Below are positions 18,575-27,291 of a DNA stretch of 64,000 nucleotides, piece after piece (position 1 is the first letter of the stretch; the number at the start of each line of letters is the position of its first letter). The translations under genes were made by a program, and so were the position numbers. The stretch is from Bifidobacterium myosotis (GTDB taxonomy: Bacteria > Actinomycetota > Actinomycetes > Actinomycetales > Bifidobacteriaceae): NCBI RefSeq assembly GCF_002259745.1, contig NZ_MWWW01000008.1, positions 1 through 64,000 of the forward strand, written 5' to 3'. The notes beneath the pieces are model-generated. The model did not search any database, was not told the origin of the DNA, and was given only the letters and a program-made list of their open reading frames with translations.

Positions 18575-19714
18575 TTAACGTGACGCTTCCTCTATTGATC
18601 CTTTGATAAGAACCGGACAAATATCCTTGAGCTGGGACTTCAGGCGCTCGTTGATCTCGCTGCGCAGGGTATACGCCTTGTACAGATTGACGATGGACTG
18701 TTGCACTTGCAAGGATGGCAGTGGGATAGTGACATCGAGCATACTGCTCCAGTCGAAGGTCTCCCGTGCGCTTCCCCACGAATTAAACCTTGCGTACCTG
18801 TCAAATTCGGAACGATTAAAGAACAACATAAGGTACTCCGGCAACAGCTGCTGAATAGAGTCCGTCTTCACACGGAAGACCGTGTTGATTGACGAAGTGA
18901 TAAATGATTCATCTCTGTCGTTCAGAGCAATTGATATCTTCTCACCATTACGCGACGTCACTGGAACATAGACAAGATCATATTTACTTATGATTTTGTA
19001 ATTTGACAATGAGACGCCTCTAAGATTTGCCTTGGTGGGAATCAATGTCTTATTTATCGAAAGCCCCATAACCTTATTAGCCACAAAGGAATTGTCACTA
19101 TTCCTCACATCAACTTTCTCAATATACGATCCGATTCTCTCGTATTTAGCTGATTTACAAATAGCTTTCAACGCTACCTCATACGAGGTTTTCAAATCAT
19201 CAAGACCGCATTCGTAGGCTTGCTGATCCTTGAGCATCGCCTCATAGACAGCAACGTATTTGCGCTGAACATCAAGCGACGGCAGCTCAATCTCCACATC
19301 GCACAGGTCTTCCCAGTTATAGAACTCAGTTGAACTTCCCCATGAATTCTGAATTACATAACGATCGAATTCAGAGCGGCAAAAATACAGATAAAGCCAC
19401 ACTGAATCCAGTGCATCATCCCTAGAGACATCAAATAAGACGTAATCCTCAGTCACTATTCGCGATACCTCATCATAGTTATAGGTAATACTGAATTTAG
19501 AACCGTTTCGCGAAGTTCGATGATTAAAGAAGAATTCGTTAGGTTTTACAATCTGAAACTTTGTAAGATCACGAGCGGAAACATCGGCCTTGGTGCGAAT
19601 CATTTCCTTGAGATTATTGACACCTCGCACATCATCCAGCCCGTATTCCCCAGATGAATTCCGTCGCTCAATAAGAGTAATCAACTCCCCCAACCTGTAC
19701 TTATGCAATGCCAT
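18575..19714 (-). CDS. hsdS: Type I restriction-modification specificity subunit S
   Basis: About 379 residues with two target-recognition half-domains, each followed by a conserved helix. The halves carry the same signature: SEFDRYVIQNSWGSSTEFYN with ELPSLDVQRKYVAVYEAML, and SEFDRYARFNSWGSARETFD with PLPSLQVQQSIVNLYKAY. Each half should read one part of a bipartite DNA site. The repeated signature suggests the two recognition domains belong to one subfamily. The ATG at 19714 overlaps the last bases of hsdM, typical of coupled translation. The DNA of about 18790-19640 is visibly more AT-rich than hsdM and hsdR, as usual for exchanged specificity genes. No second hsdS copy or recombinase gene is seen in the window, so inversion-type switching is not supported here. 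Confidence 0.94.
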   Translation of the reverse strand: MALHKYRLGELITLIERRNSSGEYGLDDVRGVNNLKEMIRTKADVSARDLTKFQIVKPNEFFFNHRTSRNGSKFSITYNYDEVSRIVTEDYVLFDVSRDDALDSVWLYLYFCRSEFDRYVIQNSWGSSTEFYNWEDLCDVEIELPSLDVQRKYVAVYEAMLKDQQAYECGLDDLKTSYEVALKAICKSAKYERIGSYIEKVDVRNSDNSFVANKVMGLSINKTLIPTKANLRGVSLSNYKIISKYDLVYVPVTSRNGEKISIALNDRDESFITSSINTVFRVKTDSIQQLLPEYLMLFFNRSEFDRYARFNSWGSARETFDWSSMLDVTIPLPSLQVQQSIVNLYKAYTLRSEINERLKSQLKDICPVLIKGSIEEASR

Positions 19715-21314
19715 AGCCAATCCCCTCGAACGCGGCCTTCAGCATGGCCTGGGACTCCTGCTCCATGCGGAGTGTCGTACGCATCTCCTCACGAATGCGC
19801 GCCATCTCACCCTCGTAGTCGATATCAAGGTCATGGTCGACGAACTCGATGTACTTGCTCGGAGTAAGCGTAAAACCGTTGGCCCGCAGACCGTCCTCGC
19901 CTTCTAGCTTCACCGAGGCGCACAGTTCGGGAATATCCTCATAGCCGTCGCCGGTCTGCCATGCGGTGTAGGTACTCTTGACCCGCGCGATCTGCTCGGT
20001 GGTGAGCACCACCTTCTTCTTGCGCTTGTTCTTATCCAGCATGTATGTCTCCACATGCTGGTCCCATGTGCGTAGATCCATGAACAGCACTTCGCCCGAG
20101 CGGTCACGCAGCTGCTTTCCTTCACGGTTTACTCCAGCATGCTTGTTCATGCGCATAATCCACAACGTGACTGAGATATCGGTGGTGTAGAACATGTCGC
20201 GCGGCAGCACGATGATGGCCTCCACCTTGTCGTTCTCCAATAGCTTGCGCCGAATCTCGCCCTCCACGTCGCCGGCGTTCAACGCGCCGTTCGCCAGCAG
20301 GAACCCGGCGACGCCATGATTGACATCCAGTTTGGAGAGCATGTGCAGAATCCACGCATAATTGGCGTTGGATGCCGGTGGCACGGCGTATCCAGCCCAA
20401 CGCGGATCATTGATCAGCTCGTTCTCGCCCCTCCATCCCTTCAGGTTGAACGGCGGATTCGCCATGATGAAATCGACCTTGCGGTCACGGTGCTGGTCGT
20501 CGGTAAAGGTGGACACGGCACGCTCGCCGAGGTTATTGGAAATGCCGCGCACGGCGAGATTCATCTTGCATAGTCGCCATGTGTCCGGATTGCTTTCCTG
20601 TCCCACCACGGAGATGGCGGCACGGTTGCCGTGATGACTTTCCACGAACTTGTGCGATTGGACGAACATGCCTCCCGAACCGCAGCATGGGTCGTACACC
20701 ACACCCTCGTATGGCTCCAGCAGTTCGGCGATGAGCTGCACAACGCTTGCCGGCGTGTAGAACTCGCCGTCTTCCTTGGAACTGCCCGCAGCGAAGCTTT
20801 GCAGGAAATACTCGTATACGCGACCGATGAGGTCCTCCTCATGGAATCGGTCGCTACCGATCTGGTTCACACTGTCGATGAGTGTCTTGATAGAACGGGT
20901 TTCCGCCCCCAGCGTGGAAAACAGGTTGAGGGGAAGGGCGCCCTTGAGGGCGGGATTGCGTTCCTCAGCCTTCGCCATGGCGGTGTCAATCCTGATAGCG
21001 ATGTCGTTGGCGCCCGCGTTCGCCACCAATGTGGACCAACGGGACTCTTCGTCAAGATAGAATACGTTCTGCGCGTTATAGAACGACGTCTTCTCCAAGA
21101 AGATAGGATTATCGCCGTACTGCTCGATAATCTCATCGCGCCGCCGATCAAACTTGTCGCCGGCGAACTTCAGGAACGCAAGACTGACGACCGCATCACG
21201 GTTCTTCTCGATGCTGCCCACACCACGCAAGGCCACGCGGCAATCCCACAACGCTTCCTCAAGTGTCTTTCCTTGCTGTTCTCGCGACTTTGCAGAACCC
21301 GTCTTCTTGGCCAT
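19701..21314 (-). CDS. hsdM: Type I restriction-modification DNA methyltransferase subunit M
   Basis: 537 residues. The N-terminal helical domain (LEEALWDCRVALRGVGSIEK) is followed by the methylase core. Motif I is YDPCCGSGGMFV (about residue 206) and the catalytic motif IV is NPPFN (about 285), which marks an N6-adenine methylase. Further features are the YEYFLQSFAAGSSKEDGEFY segment and the C-terminal RDMFYTTDISVTLWIM strand. It methylates adenine in the site chosen by HsdS and pairs with HsdR for restriction. ATG 21314 follows GAGGGAG. The gene is first in the operon and overlaps hsdS by 14 bp. Confidence 0.95.
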   Translation of the reverse strand: MAKKTGSAKSREQQGKTLEEALWDCRVALRGVGSIEKNRDAVVSLAFLKFAGDKFDRRRDEIIEQYGDNPIFLEKTSFYNAQNVFYLDEESRWSTLVANAGANDIAIRIDTAMAKAEERNPALKGALPLNLFSTLGAETRSIKTLIDSVNQIGSDRFHEEDLIGRVYEYFLQSFAAGSSKEDGEFYTPASVVQLIAELLEPYEGVVYDPCCGSGGMFVQSHKFVESHHGNRAAISVVGQESNPDTWRLCKMNLAVRGISNNLGERAVSTFTDDQHRDRKVDFIMANPPFNLKGWRGENELINDPRWAGYAVPPASNANYAWILHMLSKLDVNHGVAGFLLANGALNAGDVEGEIRRKLLENDKVEAIIVLPRDMFYTTDISVTLWIMRMNKHAGVNREGKQLRDRSGEVLFMDLRTWDQHVETYMLDKNKRKKKVVLTTEQIARVKSTYTAWQTGDGYEDIPELCASVKLEGEDGLRANGFTLTPSKYIEFVDHDLDIDYEGEMARIREEMRTTLRMEQESQAMLKAAFEGIGYGIA

Positions 21315-21426
21315 GCTCCCTCATAATCTTCTCGCTTGTACAGTTTGGGCTAACGGATAATGTTAAAAGACACTACCAATTTGACACGCGAGTCGGCCGC
21401 TCAAGGCGGAATGCCGCCACAACGGC

Positions 21427-21738
21427 TTACTCTAAATGCCGCGATAAATCACATCTCGCGTAGATGACCCTTGCCACAGTGACAGTTTTCGCCTCCTCGT
21501 CAACCCAGTAGAAGACCCCATAATTGCCGACCATGATGCGCCGGTATTCACGGCGAAGCGGACGAATCGGAATATAGGCGGGATGCGAATACGGGAACTC
21601 GGCCAGACCATCAATCGCGGCACTCAATTCCATCATGAGATTCTCAGCCGCATGCGGACTGTGCAACTCACCTGCGATATAGGAAACCGCGGCGCTCATA
21701 TCCCCCACAGCCTTCGGCAGAATCTCGACCTTATACAC
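21427..21738 (-). CDS. RelE/ParE-family toxin
   Basis: About 103 residues starting at GTG 21738, which overlaps the antitoxin stop codon (GTGTATAA). Features are an opening VYKVEILPKAVGDMSAAVSY strand-helix, a central ENLMMELSAAIDGLAEFP, and a C-terminal EYRRIMVGNYGVFYWVDEE and VTVARVIYARCDL, matching the RelE/ParE fold in which the late strand VxRVIYxR carries the active arginines. RelE-type members cut mRNA on the ribosome, whereas ParE-type members target gyrase. The Phd/YefM-type partner and the YxV-x-RVIY pattern fit either, so the target is undecided. The frame is open further upstream, inside the antitoxin, but the coupled start is the convincing one. Confidence 0.85.
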   Translation of the reverse strand: MYKVEILPKAVGDMSAAVSYIAGELHSPHAAENLMMELSAAIDGLAEFPYSHPAYIPIRPLRREYRRIMVGNYGVFYWVDEEAKTVTVARVIYARCDLSRHLE

Positions 21739-22015
21739 GGGCGGCGCCGTTGATCGCGGCGCGCATAGAAGCCAACGCCTCCTCAGGACTGAACCGGGTT
21801 CCCGTGGCTTCCGCCTCACGCTCTCCTTCCAACAGCATGTCGTACACATGACTGTCGAGCCGAAGACCCTCGTATGCCTCCATGCTGAGCACCACCATGT
21901 CTCCGAATCCGTTCTTCGTAAGGAAGACAGGCTCCCCCGTCTCATGCACAGTGCGGGATACGTCCGCGAAATTGTTGCGCAAGTCCGACACTGGGCGAAT
22001 CATCTGATTGACCAT
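21731..22015 (-). CDS. Phd/YefM-family antitoxin
   Basis: 94 residues from ATG 22015, chosen because GGAGGTGG lies upstream; upstream in-frame codons are weaker. The N-terminal DNA-binding domain shows the family pattern MIRPVSDLRNNFADVSRTV, then TGEPVFLTKNGFGDMVVLSM. The C-terminal part (SPEEALASMRAAINGAARV) is the toxin-binding tail. It should neutralise the downstream toxin and repress the pair. The two genes overlap by 8 bp and lie just downstream of the type I restriction operon, as often seen in defence islands. The promoter region beyond 22015 contains TTAGCATAATTACGCTAAAT, a near palindrome that may be the operator. Confidence 0.87.
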   Translation of the reverse strand: MVNQMIRPVSDLRNNFADVSRTVHETGEPVFLTKNGFGDMVVLSMEAYEGLRLDSHVYDMLLEGEREAEATGTRFSPEEALASMRAAINGAARV

Positions 22016-22091
22016 AGCAACCACCTCCACATCTGAATTTAGCATAATTACGCTAAATCAAGGACTTTATCATTAGTCCGGCCGCATCACA

Positions 22092-22350
22092 TCACGCCTC
22101 CTCGGCTACATCGTCTTTGCGGGCCTGCAGCAGGGCTGCGTCACAGTAGGCGATCACCTTGCTGTCGGCCTCGCCCTGCCAGGAGAAGAGACCACACCCG
22201 GTTTTCGCTCCGAGGTCGCCGGCGATCGTCTCGATGACAAAGTCAGCACCAGCGACACCCTGCTCATGGCCGATGACCGGCGCAATGCGCGCAATCGCTT
22301 TGTCGACATTGTCTCCATCACGCAGCAGTCCCGCGTCAACGCCGCATCAT
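22092..22350 (-). pseudogene. 3-hydroxyacyl-CoA dehydrogenase-like remnant, internally deleted
   Basis: The minus-strand frame reads VDAGLLRDGDNVDKAIARIA, then GVAGADFVIETIAGDLGAKT directly followed by GCGLFSWQGEADSKVIAYCD and a tail. ADFVIE is typical of the N-terminal NAD domain of 3-hydroxyacyl-CoA dehydrogenases, while KTGxGxFxW belongs to their C-terminal end. Their direct fusion implies loss of about 150-200 residues between. The first bases overlap the end of the upstream cupin gene. No start codon or ribosome site is convincing. Family assignment rests on two short motifs. Confidence 0.55.
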
Positions 22351-22734
22351 GATGAGCATCATTTTCGACGCCTCCTCGGCGTAGACCGCGTGGGGCAGCC
22401 GGGTCGGGAAGTGCAGGATGCCGCCGGGCACGAGGTCCACGGTCCTGCCGCCGCCGGTCACCTTGAGATGACCCTCGAGGCACTGGACGAGCACCGGCAT
22501 CGCGACGGTGTGCTCGCTCAGCTCCTGGCCCTTGTCAAAGGAGAACAGCACGACGTTCGCACCCTCCACCTGCATCACGGTGCGTGAGACCGTGGCCTCG
22601 GGCTGCACCTCGACCATCGGGGCGAGTGCGTCGATGAACTCCATCACCATCGGCTGGCCGGCGTTGGTTTCATCCGTCGCTTCGGATGCCGTGCTGTTGG
22701 GAGTTGTGGTGTTGGGCGTTGCACCGTTGGTCAT
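22336..22734 (-). CDS. Small cupin-domain protein
   Basis: 132 residues. An Asn/Thr-rich leader of about 28 residues is followed by a single cupin barrel: SRTVMQVEGANVVLFSFDKG, then ELSEHTVAMPVLVQCLEGHL and a second motif PGGILHFPTRLPHAVYAEE. The HxH of motif 1 is reduced to SEHT, while motif 2 keeps PHAVYA, so metal binding may be weak or altered. Cupins of this size are often sensors or small isomerases, and no specific reaction can be assigned. The ATG at 22734 follows AAAGGAG. It lies within a region of gene remnants, with a dehydrogenase fragment overlapping its 3' end. Confidence 0.8.
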   Translation of the reverse strand: MTNGATPNTTTPNSTASEATDETNAGQPMVMEFIDALAPMVEVQPEATVSRTVMQVEGANVVLFSFDKGQELSEHTVAMPVLVQCLEGHLKVTGGGRTVDLVPGGILHFPTRLPHAVYAEEASKMMLIMMRR

Positions 22735-22932
22735 ATCGGGACTCCTTTATTCCTATCCGTACAATCCGTACGTCTTCGTTCCGTCGCCTACCGACCGTCC
22801 GCGGCCGGCTCGCGGCGTCGGGCACCATGACTGCATGTCATGACTGCGCACAATGCCCGGCACCGACGATTCATCGATTTTCAGCTTAATCGCATCCAGA
22901 CACGTCAGACGCGATTCACGCCGCATATGTCG

Positions 22933-23400
22933 TCAGTCCTTGCGGCGCACCACGAAGGCGATGCCGGTCAGCGCATCGCCGTAGGTGTTGAACACGTGAC
23001 GCATCTCAATCACGCGCGCACGCAGATCCGGGTGTGTCAGCACGTTGCGCATGATGCGCAGCACGCCGGCCAGCCCTTCGTCCGCGATATTGCGGCGCAT
23101 CCTGAGCAGCGCCATCGGTTCGACGCCGTGCCAGAGCACCTCGAATCCTTCCGACTCGAGCAGCGCCCGCCATTCGGCGGCGGTGAGCGGTCTCGCGTTC
23201 ACCTTGATGGCCCGCGCAAGGTCCTTGCGAATCGACTCCTTGATGGACTCGTCAAGATCATCGGGCGCGAGTCCCATCTCATGAATCGCATACAGACCAC
23301 CCGGCTTGAGGATGCGATGCGCCTCGCCGATAATCGCGCGTTTGCCTGCGACGCGGTTACACGAGCGCACCTCGACGCCTCCACCGCACGGTGTTTCAAT
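22933..23400 (-). pseudogene. SAM-dependent methyltransferase, C-terminal fragment
   Basis: The coding-like part begins GKRAIIGEAHRILKPGGLYA (about 23360), a standard class I methyltransferase strand, and continues through PLTAAEWRALLESEGFEVLW to the stop at 22933. The SAM-binding N-terminal half (motif I, DxGxGxG) is absent. The preceding frame runs antisense-like into the neighbouring permease gene, whose stop is at 23412. The join near 23380-23410 therefore marks a deletion that removed about half of the gene. Confidence 0.75.
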
Positions 23401-23411
23401 AGCTCGACGCG

Positions 23412-24279
23412 TCACAGGAACAGGCGAATGACCGCCACTACGGACAGCGCGTAGACGAGCACGCTGAACGCGGACTGGCTGACGCGACGGGCCATCCAGC
23501 GGCCACAAAGCACGGCGATGATCACCAATAGGATCGTCCAAGCCATCGCTGGGAAGTTCGCCCAAGTAATCATGTCCAAGCCGATGGCGAACGGCAGCTT
23601 GACCATGTTGATGATCAGATAGAACCACGCCGTGGTACCGAGGAAGCGCATGACCGACAGGTTTTCGGACAGGAAGTATATGGAGGTGATCGGCCCGCCC
23701 GCGTTGGCTACCATCGTGGTGAAGCCGGCGAGCGCGCCGCACACCACGCGCTTGGCCAGTGCGAATGACTTCGCGCCAATGGTGTGTGGCGCGGCAGGCG
23801 ACCGCGCATCCGAATCATCCGCCGCCGTCGTGCCGTCCGACTTCACGGCATTCGACGCATCGGCCTTCGACGGTTCCGCTTCGGTCTGCCCGGACCGTCC
23901 GACCGCCCTGCGCGCGGCAAGCCTTTTGCGCGCCAATGAGAGGAAGTACATCGAGACGAACACCGCCAGAATCACGCCGATGGTCAGACGGGTGACGGTG
24001 TCGTCGGCCACGAACAGGAATCCGGCACCCGCCGCGATTCCGATGGCGACGAACGGGAACAGTCGGATGAGCGAGCGGCGCGACACGTTGCCCCGGTACG
24101 CCCAGATGGCGCTCCAGTCGGCCACGATTGCCATGATGAGCGTGATGCCGGTGGCCTCCTTGGCGGGCATGACGGCGGTGAGCGTGGCCACAGCGAGAAT
24201 GCCCGCACCGGGTGCCAATGACTTATCCAATCCATACAGCAGCGGCGATCGCCACCACGGCCATCACACCCATCGTCAT
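23412..24279 (-). pseudogene. TauE/SafE-family permease, frameshifted near its start
   Basis: Most of the protein is intact: eight or so hydrophobic segments, including ITLIMAIVADWSAIWAYRG, RLTIGVILAVFVSMYFLSLA, VVCGALAGFTTMVANAGGPI and WTILLVIIAVLCGRWMARRV. The GFTTMVANAGGP block is characteristic of TauE/SafE transporters of sulfur compounds or organic anions. A good ribosome site (GAGGAAGG) precedes ATG 24279, which starts MTMGVMAVVAIAAA, but that frame stops 48 bases in. The family-like continuation LYGLDKSLAPGAGILAVATL is in the adjacent frame. One base too many (or two too few) near 24240-24246 explains this. A TTG at 24230 could restart translation, but with no ribosome site. A sequencing error is also possible. 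Confidence 0.7.
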
Positions 24280-24451
24280 CCGTCAATCCTTCCTCGCATG
24301 CCACCCGCATGTGCACGTTCCGCATCAGCAAACGATTGTGGTCTCAGCATGATTACCTGCAATCGCCGACGCCGGCATTATGCCACGCGCATCGACCCCT
24401 GCGCATGATATGGCGCGCGGGATGCGCCGGGTGTCACGCCGGTGTCACGCC

Positions 24452-24649
24452 GGGACGCAAATGCAATATCGCCCTTTTTGCACATGCGTCCCACATCATT
24501 GCGGGACGCACGCGCATTTCGACCGATAATGCACTTGCGTCCCACGCCCAGCATCACGGAATCGGCGGAATACCGCCATTGCTCAGGAAAACGGCCGAGA
24601 GAGCCAGTGGGACGCAAATGCATATCGGCGTATTCTGCATTTGCGTCCC
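24452..24649. repeat. Three 41-bp palindromic repeat units (GGGACGCAA type)
   Basis: Units at 24452-24492, 24503-24543 and 24609-24649 are each exactly 41 bp and bounded by GGGACGCA...TGCGTCCC. The third is a near-perfect palindrome with 14-base arms (GGGACGCAAATGCA and its complement). The first two are more diverged in the centre. They fill most of the 550-bp gene-free stretch between the permease remnant and the MFS remnant. Nothing else is recognisable in 24284-24451 or 24650-24835. Confidence 0.85.
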
Positions 24650-24835
24650 ACAAACAGCCACTGGTCACAGCCATGCCGATAGCTCGACACGCATCAAACC
24701 CATCAACGCATACCCTTCCGCACACCGCAATCGGTAGAACCCGCACCTCTCCGCGATCCAATAGGAGTATCGAACTCTGCACGAAAACAGAGGCATAGAG
24801 GTGCAGATTGATACGCGGCAGCAACGGCACGGGCT

Positions 24836-25010
24836 TCATGGACGAGCCATATCAACCGCACCCGCCACAGCAGACATGTCCCGCCTCGACAGCATGCGCA
24901 CGTACCAAGCGACGGGCAGGGTGAGGAGCCCACCGGCGATGAACACCCAGGAAATCGGGATCACATCGGCGAGCGGCGCGAAGACGAGCATGCCCAGCGG
25001 CATGCAGAAT
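24836..25010 (-). pseudogene. MFS transporter, C-terminal remnant
   Basis: The frame reads FCMPLGMLVFAPLADVIPIS, then WVFIAGGLLTLPVAWYVRML, and a short cytosolic tail to the stop at 24836. PLGMLVFAPLADVI is typical of the tenth or eleventh helix region of drug-type major facilitator transporters. The preceding ten helices are missing and the upstream sequence is not coding-like in any frame. About 55 residues of a 400-residue protein remain. Confidence 0.7.
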
Positions 25011-25218
25011 GACGTTGTTCTCTTTCCTTGGCACCCTTCCGACAAGCCCCACCAATGAGCCGCGAGAGCATCCACGTTCGCCTATAACGTAGAGCAGGGT
25101 GTCGATGGGCGCGTCGTGCACGTCGTTTGCGACACTGATAACTGAATCGGCGCTTTCGTATACGCGAATATGCGAAAGGCCGTCGCCCGATTATCACCAT
25201 CGAGAAAAAGGAGTAACC

Positions 25219-25740
25219 ATGAAGACTCTGGTGCTGGTGTTCCACCCTGACCTCAAGGGCCAGTCGCACGTCAACAAGGCGCTGGCCGAGGCCGCCGCCG
25301 AACTGGACAACGTGACCGTCCGCGACGAGTACGCGCTGTACCCGGACGGCAAGATCGACGTGGCCGCCGAGCAGAAGGCCGTCGAAGAGGCGGACCGCGT
25401 GGTCTTCCAGTTCCCGCTGTACTGGTTCTCCTCCCCGGCGCTCCTCAAGAGCTGGGAGGACGAGGTGCTGCAGCACGGCTGGGCATACGGTTCCGAAGGC
25501 CATGCCTTCGAGGGCAAGGAATTCGGCGTGGCCGTCTCCACCGGATCCCCGGAGACCGCCTACCAACCGGACGGCTCCAACAAGTTCGTCATCGACCAGG
25601 TGCTCACCCCCTTCCAGGGCACGGCCAACTACGTGAGCGCCACCTGGATCAAGCCGTTCGTGACGTTCGGCGCCTTCGGCATCACCGATGAGGCGCTGTC
25701 CGCCGCCACCAAGGCCTATCAGGAAGCGCTGTCCGCCTGA
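25219..25740 (+). CDS. NAD(P)H-dependent oxidoreductase, flavodoxin-like fold (NQO1/KefF group)
   Basis: 173 residues. The opening MKTLVLVFHPDLKGQSHVNK gives the FMN/FAD phosphate-binding loop (H-P-D-x3-S). The middle has the family hallmark VFQFPLYWFSSPALLKSWED, followed by VLQHGWAYG and FGVAVSTGSPETAYQPDG. These enzymes reduce quinones or act as regulators of K+ efflux systems. ATG 25219 has AAGGAG 6 bases upstream. Just upstream an imperfect palindrome with arms CTTTCG and CGAAAG (about 25154-25177) may be an operator. Downstream is a TetR tail in the same orientation, 2 bp beyond the stop, perhaps once its regulator. Confidence 0.88.
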   Translation: MKTLVLVFHPDLKGQSHVNKALAEAAAELDNVTVRDEYALYPDGKIDVAAEQKAVEEADRVVFQFPLYWFSSPALLKSWEDEVLQHGWAYGSEGHAFEGKEFGVAVSTGSPETAYQPDGSNKFVIDQVLTPFQGTANYVSATWIKPFVTFGAFGITDEALSAATKAYQEALSA

Positions 25741-25742
25741 TT

Positions 25743-26093
25743 GAGATACGGTTCGCAGACCCGAGCGCAATAGTCCCAGATGCGCTGCTCGGCGAGGTCC
25801 GCTGCATCGCGCCGCAATACCGGCTGCTGCTGGAGGCCGGATACGGCGGCCGCATCATCGACGCAATCCAGCAGAACATGAACCGCAGTCCTTTGGCCCG
25901 CGAAATCGGCCCACGCTATGCCAGCCGATTCTGGGCCGGCGCGATTTGCGCCGTACTCGAGCAGTGGGTGCGCGGCGATATGGACGCTCCGGACGACGAA
26001 TTGGCGGACATCATGACCGCGCTCATGCATCGCGGCGTCGAGACCGCCGCCGAATTCGGCACCGGCTGCACGCCCAAGTGGGACGAAACATAA
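25743..26093 (+). pseudogene. TetR-family regulator, C-terminal fragment
   Basis: The frame is open from just after the oxidoreductase stop and reads PQYRLLLEAGYGGRIIDAIQ, then AREIGPRYASRFWAGAICAV and DELADIMTALMHRGVETAAE, the typical C-terminal ligand-domain helices of TetR regulators. The helix-turn-helix half is missing. The stop codon TAA (26091-26093) lies inside the first palindromic repeat unit (26080-26125), so the last residues (KWDET) are encoded by repeat DNA and the native end has probably been replaced. Confidence 0.7.
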
Positions 26094-26200
26094 GTTTCAC
26101 ACGACATCGACTTGCGTTTCGTCCCGTTTTGGGGCGGGGGTGCGGACGAAAAGTGGGACGAAACGCAAGTCGACCTCGTCGCTGACTTATGTTTCGTCCC
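26080..26200. repeat. Inverted pair of 46-bp palindromic repeat units
   Basis: Units are 26080-26125 and 26155-26200, each 46 bp. Unit 1 has left arm GGGACGAAACATAAGT and right arm ACTTGCGTTTCGTCCC. Unit 2 has left arm GGGACGAAACGCAAGT and right arm ACTTATGTTTCGTCCC. Unit 2 is therefore an inverted copy of unit 1. The next gene starts 122 bp downstream. Confidence 0.88.
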
Positions 26201-26321
26201 GTTTTCCAGCCATAGCCTCAGGGCATTGCACGGCCGCGCGTGACACTATTGGACGCATGACCTGCATATCGATTCAATGGGAGGCGAGCACCGCACTTCA
26301 TGTGAATATAAGGAACCGCAT

Positions 26322-27179
26322 ATGACTGGGACAATCCAAACCCTCCCCGCACCCGCAGCCCGTCCAACCGGAACCCGCCCAGACGCGAATCATCCGGATG
26401 CTGCACTTCCGAACACCTCATGCCACCGGAACACTCCGAACCATCAGTACTCCTCAAATCTTCAGTACATCTCAGACCTGCAGCACGCCCCGGACCATAA
26501 CGATATCCCGCATGCTCCCGATATCCTCATCCGCGACCGCAGCGGCGAACCGGTCTCGCCGGACGAACCGGGATACAAGGCGATCGCGGCCATCATCGAC
26601 TCGACGAAACGCCTGTGCGCCGAACTCAACACCAGCTGGCACGAGTCAAAGGAGGCACACGAGCTGTTCGAGCGCATCGTCGGACATCCGGTGGACCCGT
26701 CGTTCCGCTTCAACCCGCCGTTCTACACGGATTTCGGCCATAACATCACCATCGGTCGCAACGTGTTCATCAACTGGGGCTGCACGCTGATGGACCGCGG
26801 AGGCATCACCATCGGCGATGATTCGCTCCTAGGCCCGAACGTGCAGCTCATCACCATCAACCATCTCAAGGATCCCCACCGTCGCGCCACCACGGTATGC
26901 CGACCAATCGCCATCGGCAAACGCGTGTGGATAGGCGCGGGCGCGACCGTGCTGCAAGGAGTTGAGGTCGGCGACGGCGCAATCATCGGCGCGGCGGCGG
27001 TCGTCACGCATGACGTGCCGGCAGGGGCGATCGCGGTCGGCAATCCCGCGCACGTCATCGGACAGGTCGAGACGGATAACGCTGACGAGCCGGACAGCTC
27101 ATCGAACAAGTCAGCCGAGCCAGCCGAGCCAGCCGGATCAAACAAGGCGAATCACCTCACGCCCACCGACGTGGCATGA
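26322..27179 (+). CDS. Sugar O-acetyltransferase (maltose/galactoside type, LbH fold)
   Basis: About 285 residues. After an unusual Asn/His/Pro-rich leader of about 68 residues comes the Mac domain ([20 protein letters not shown], then [16 protein letters not shown]), followed by left-handed beta-helix hexapeptide repeats ([20 protein letters not shown], then [20 protein letters not shown]). The catalytic histidine is expected in [10 protein letters not shown] (about residue 185). The enzyme should move acetyl from acetyl-CoA to a sugar hydroxyl. Family members are about 185-205 residues, so both the leader and the Ser/Glu/Pro-rich tail of 40 residues are extras. The ATG at 26322 has ATAAGGA upstream. 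An internal start nearer the Mac domain cannot be ruled out. Confidence 0.85.
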   Translation: MTGTIQTLPAPAARPTGTRPDANHPDAALPNTSCHRNTPNHQYSSNLQYISDLQHAPDHNDIPHAPDILIRDRSGEPVSPDEPGYKAIAAIIDSTKRLCAELNTSWHESKEAHELFERIVGHPVDPSFRFNPPFYTDFGHNITIGRNVFINWGCTLMDRGGITIGDDSLLGPNVQLITINHLKDPHRRATTVCRPIAIGKRVWIGAGATVLQGVEVGDGAIIGAAAVVTHDVPAGAIAVGNPAHVIGQVETDNADEPDSSSNKSAEPAEPAGSNKANHLTPTDVA

Positions 27180-27291
27180 CCCGCTGGGCCGTCAGCCCTC
27201 AATCAGCCGGCCGGTGAAACAGGTCCAGTGAAACAGGTCCGAGGGGCATTGAATCAGTCAGCGAATTGCGGAGCACCCACCCAAAGCCGTC

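Noticed and set aside
18575-19714. Phase-variable hsdS by inversion
   Set aside because: There is only one hsdS gene, no partner copy, no inverted repeats long enough, and no recombinase gene nearby.
24452-24649. Possible CRISPR array
   Set aside because: The units are palindromes of 41 bp with diverged centres and irregular spacing, and no cas genes are present.
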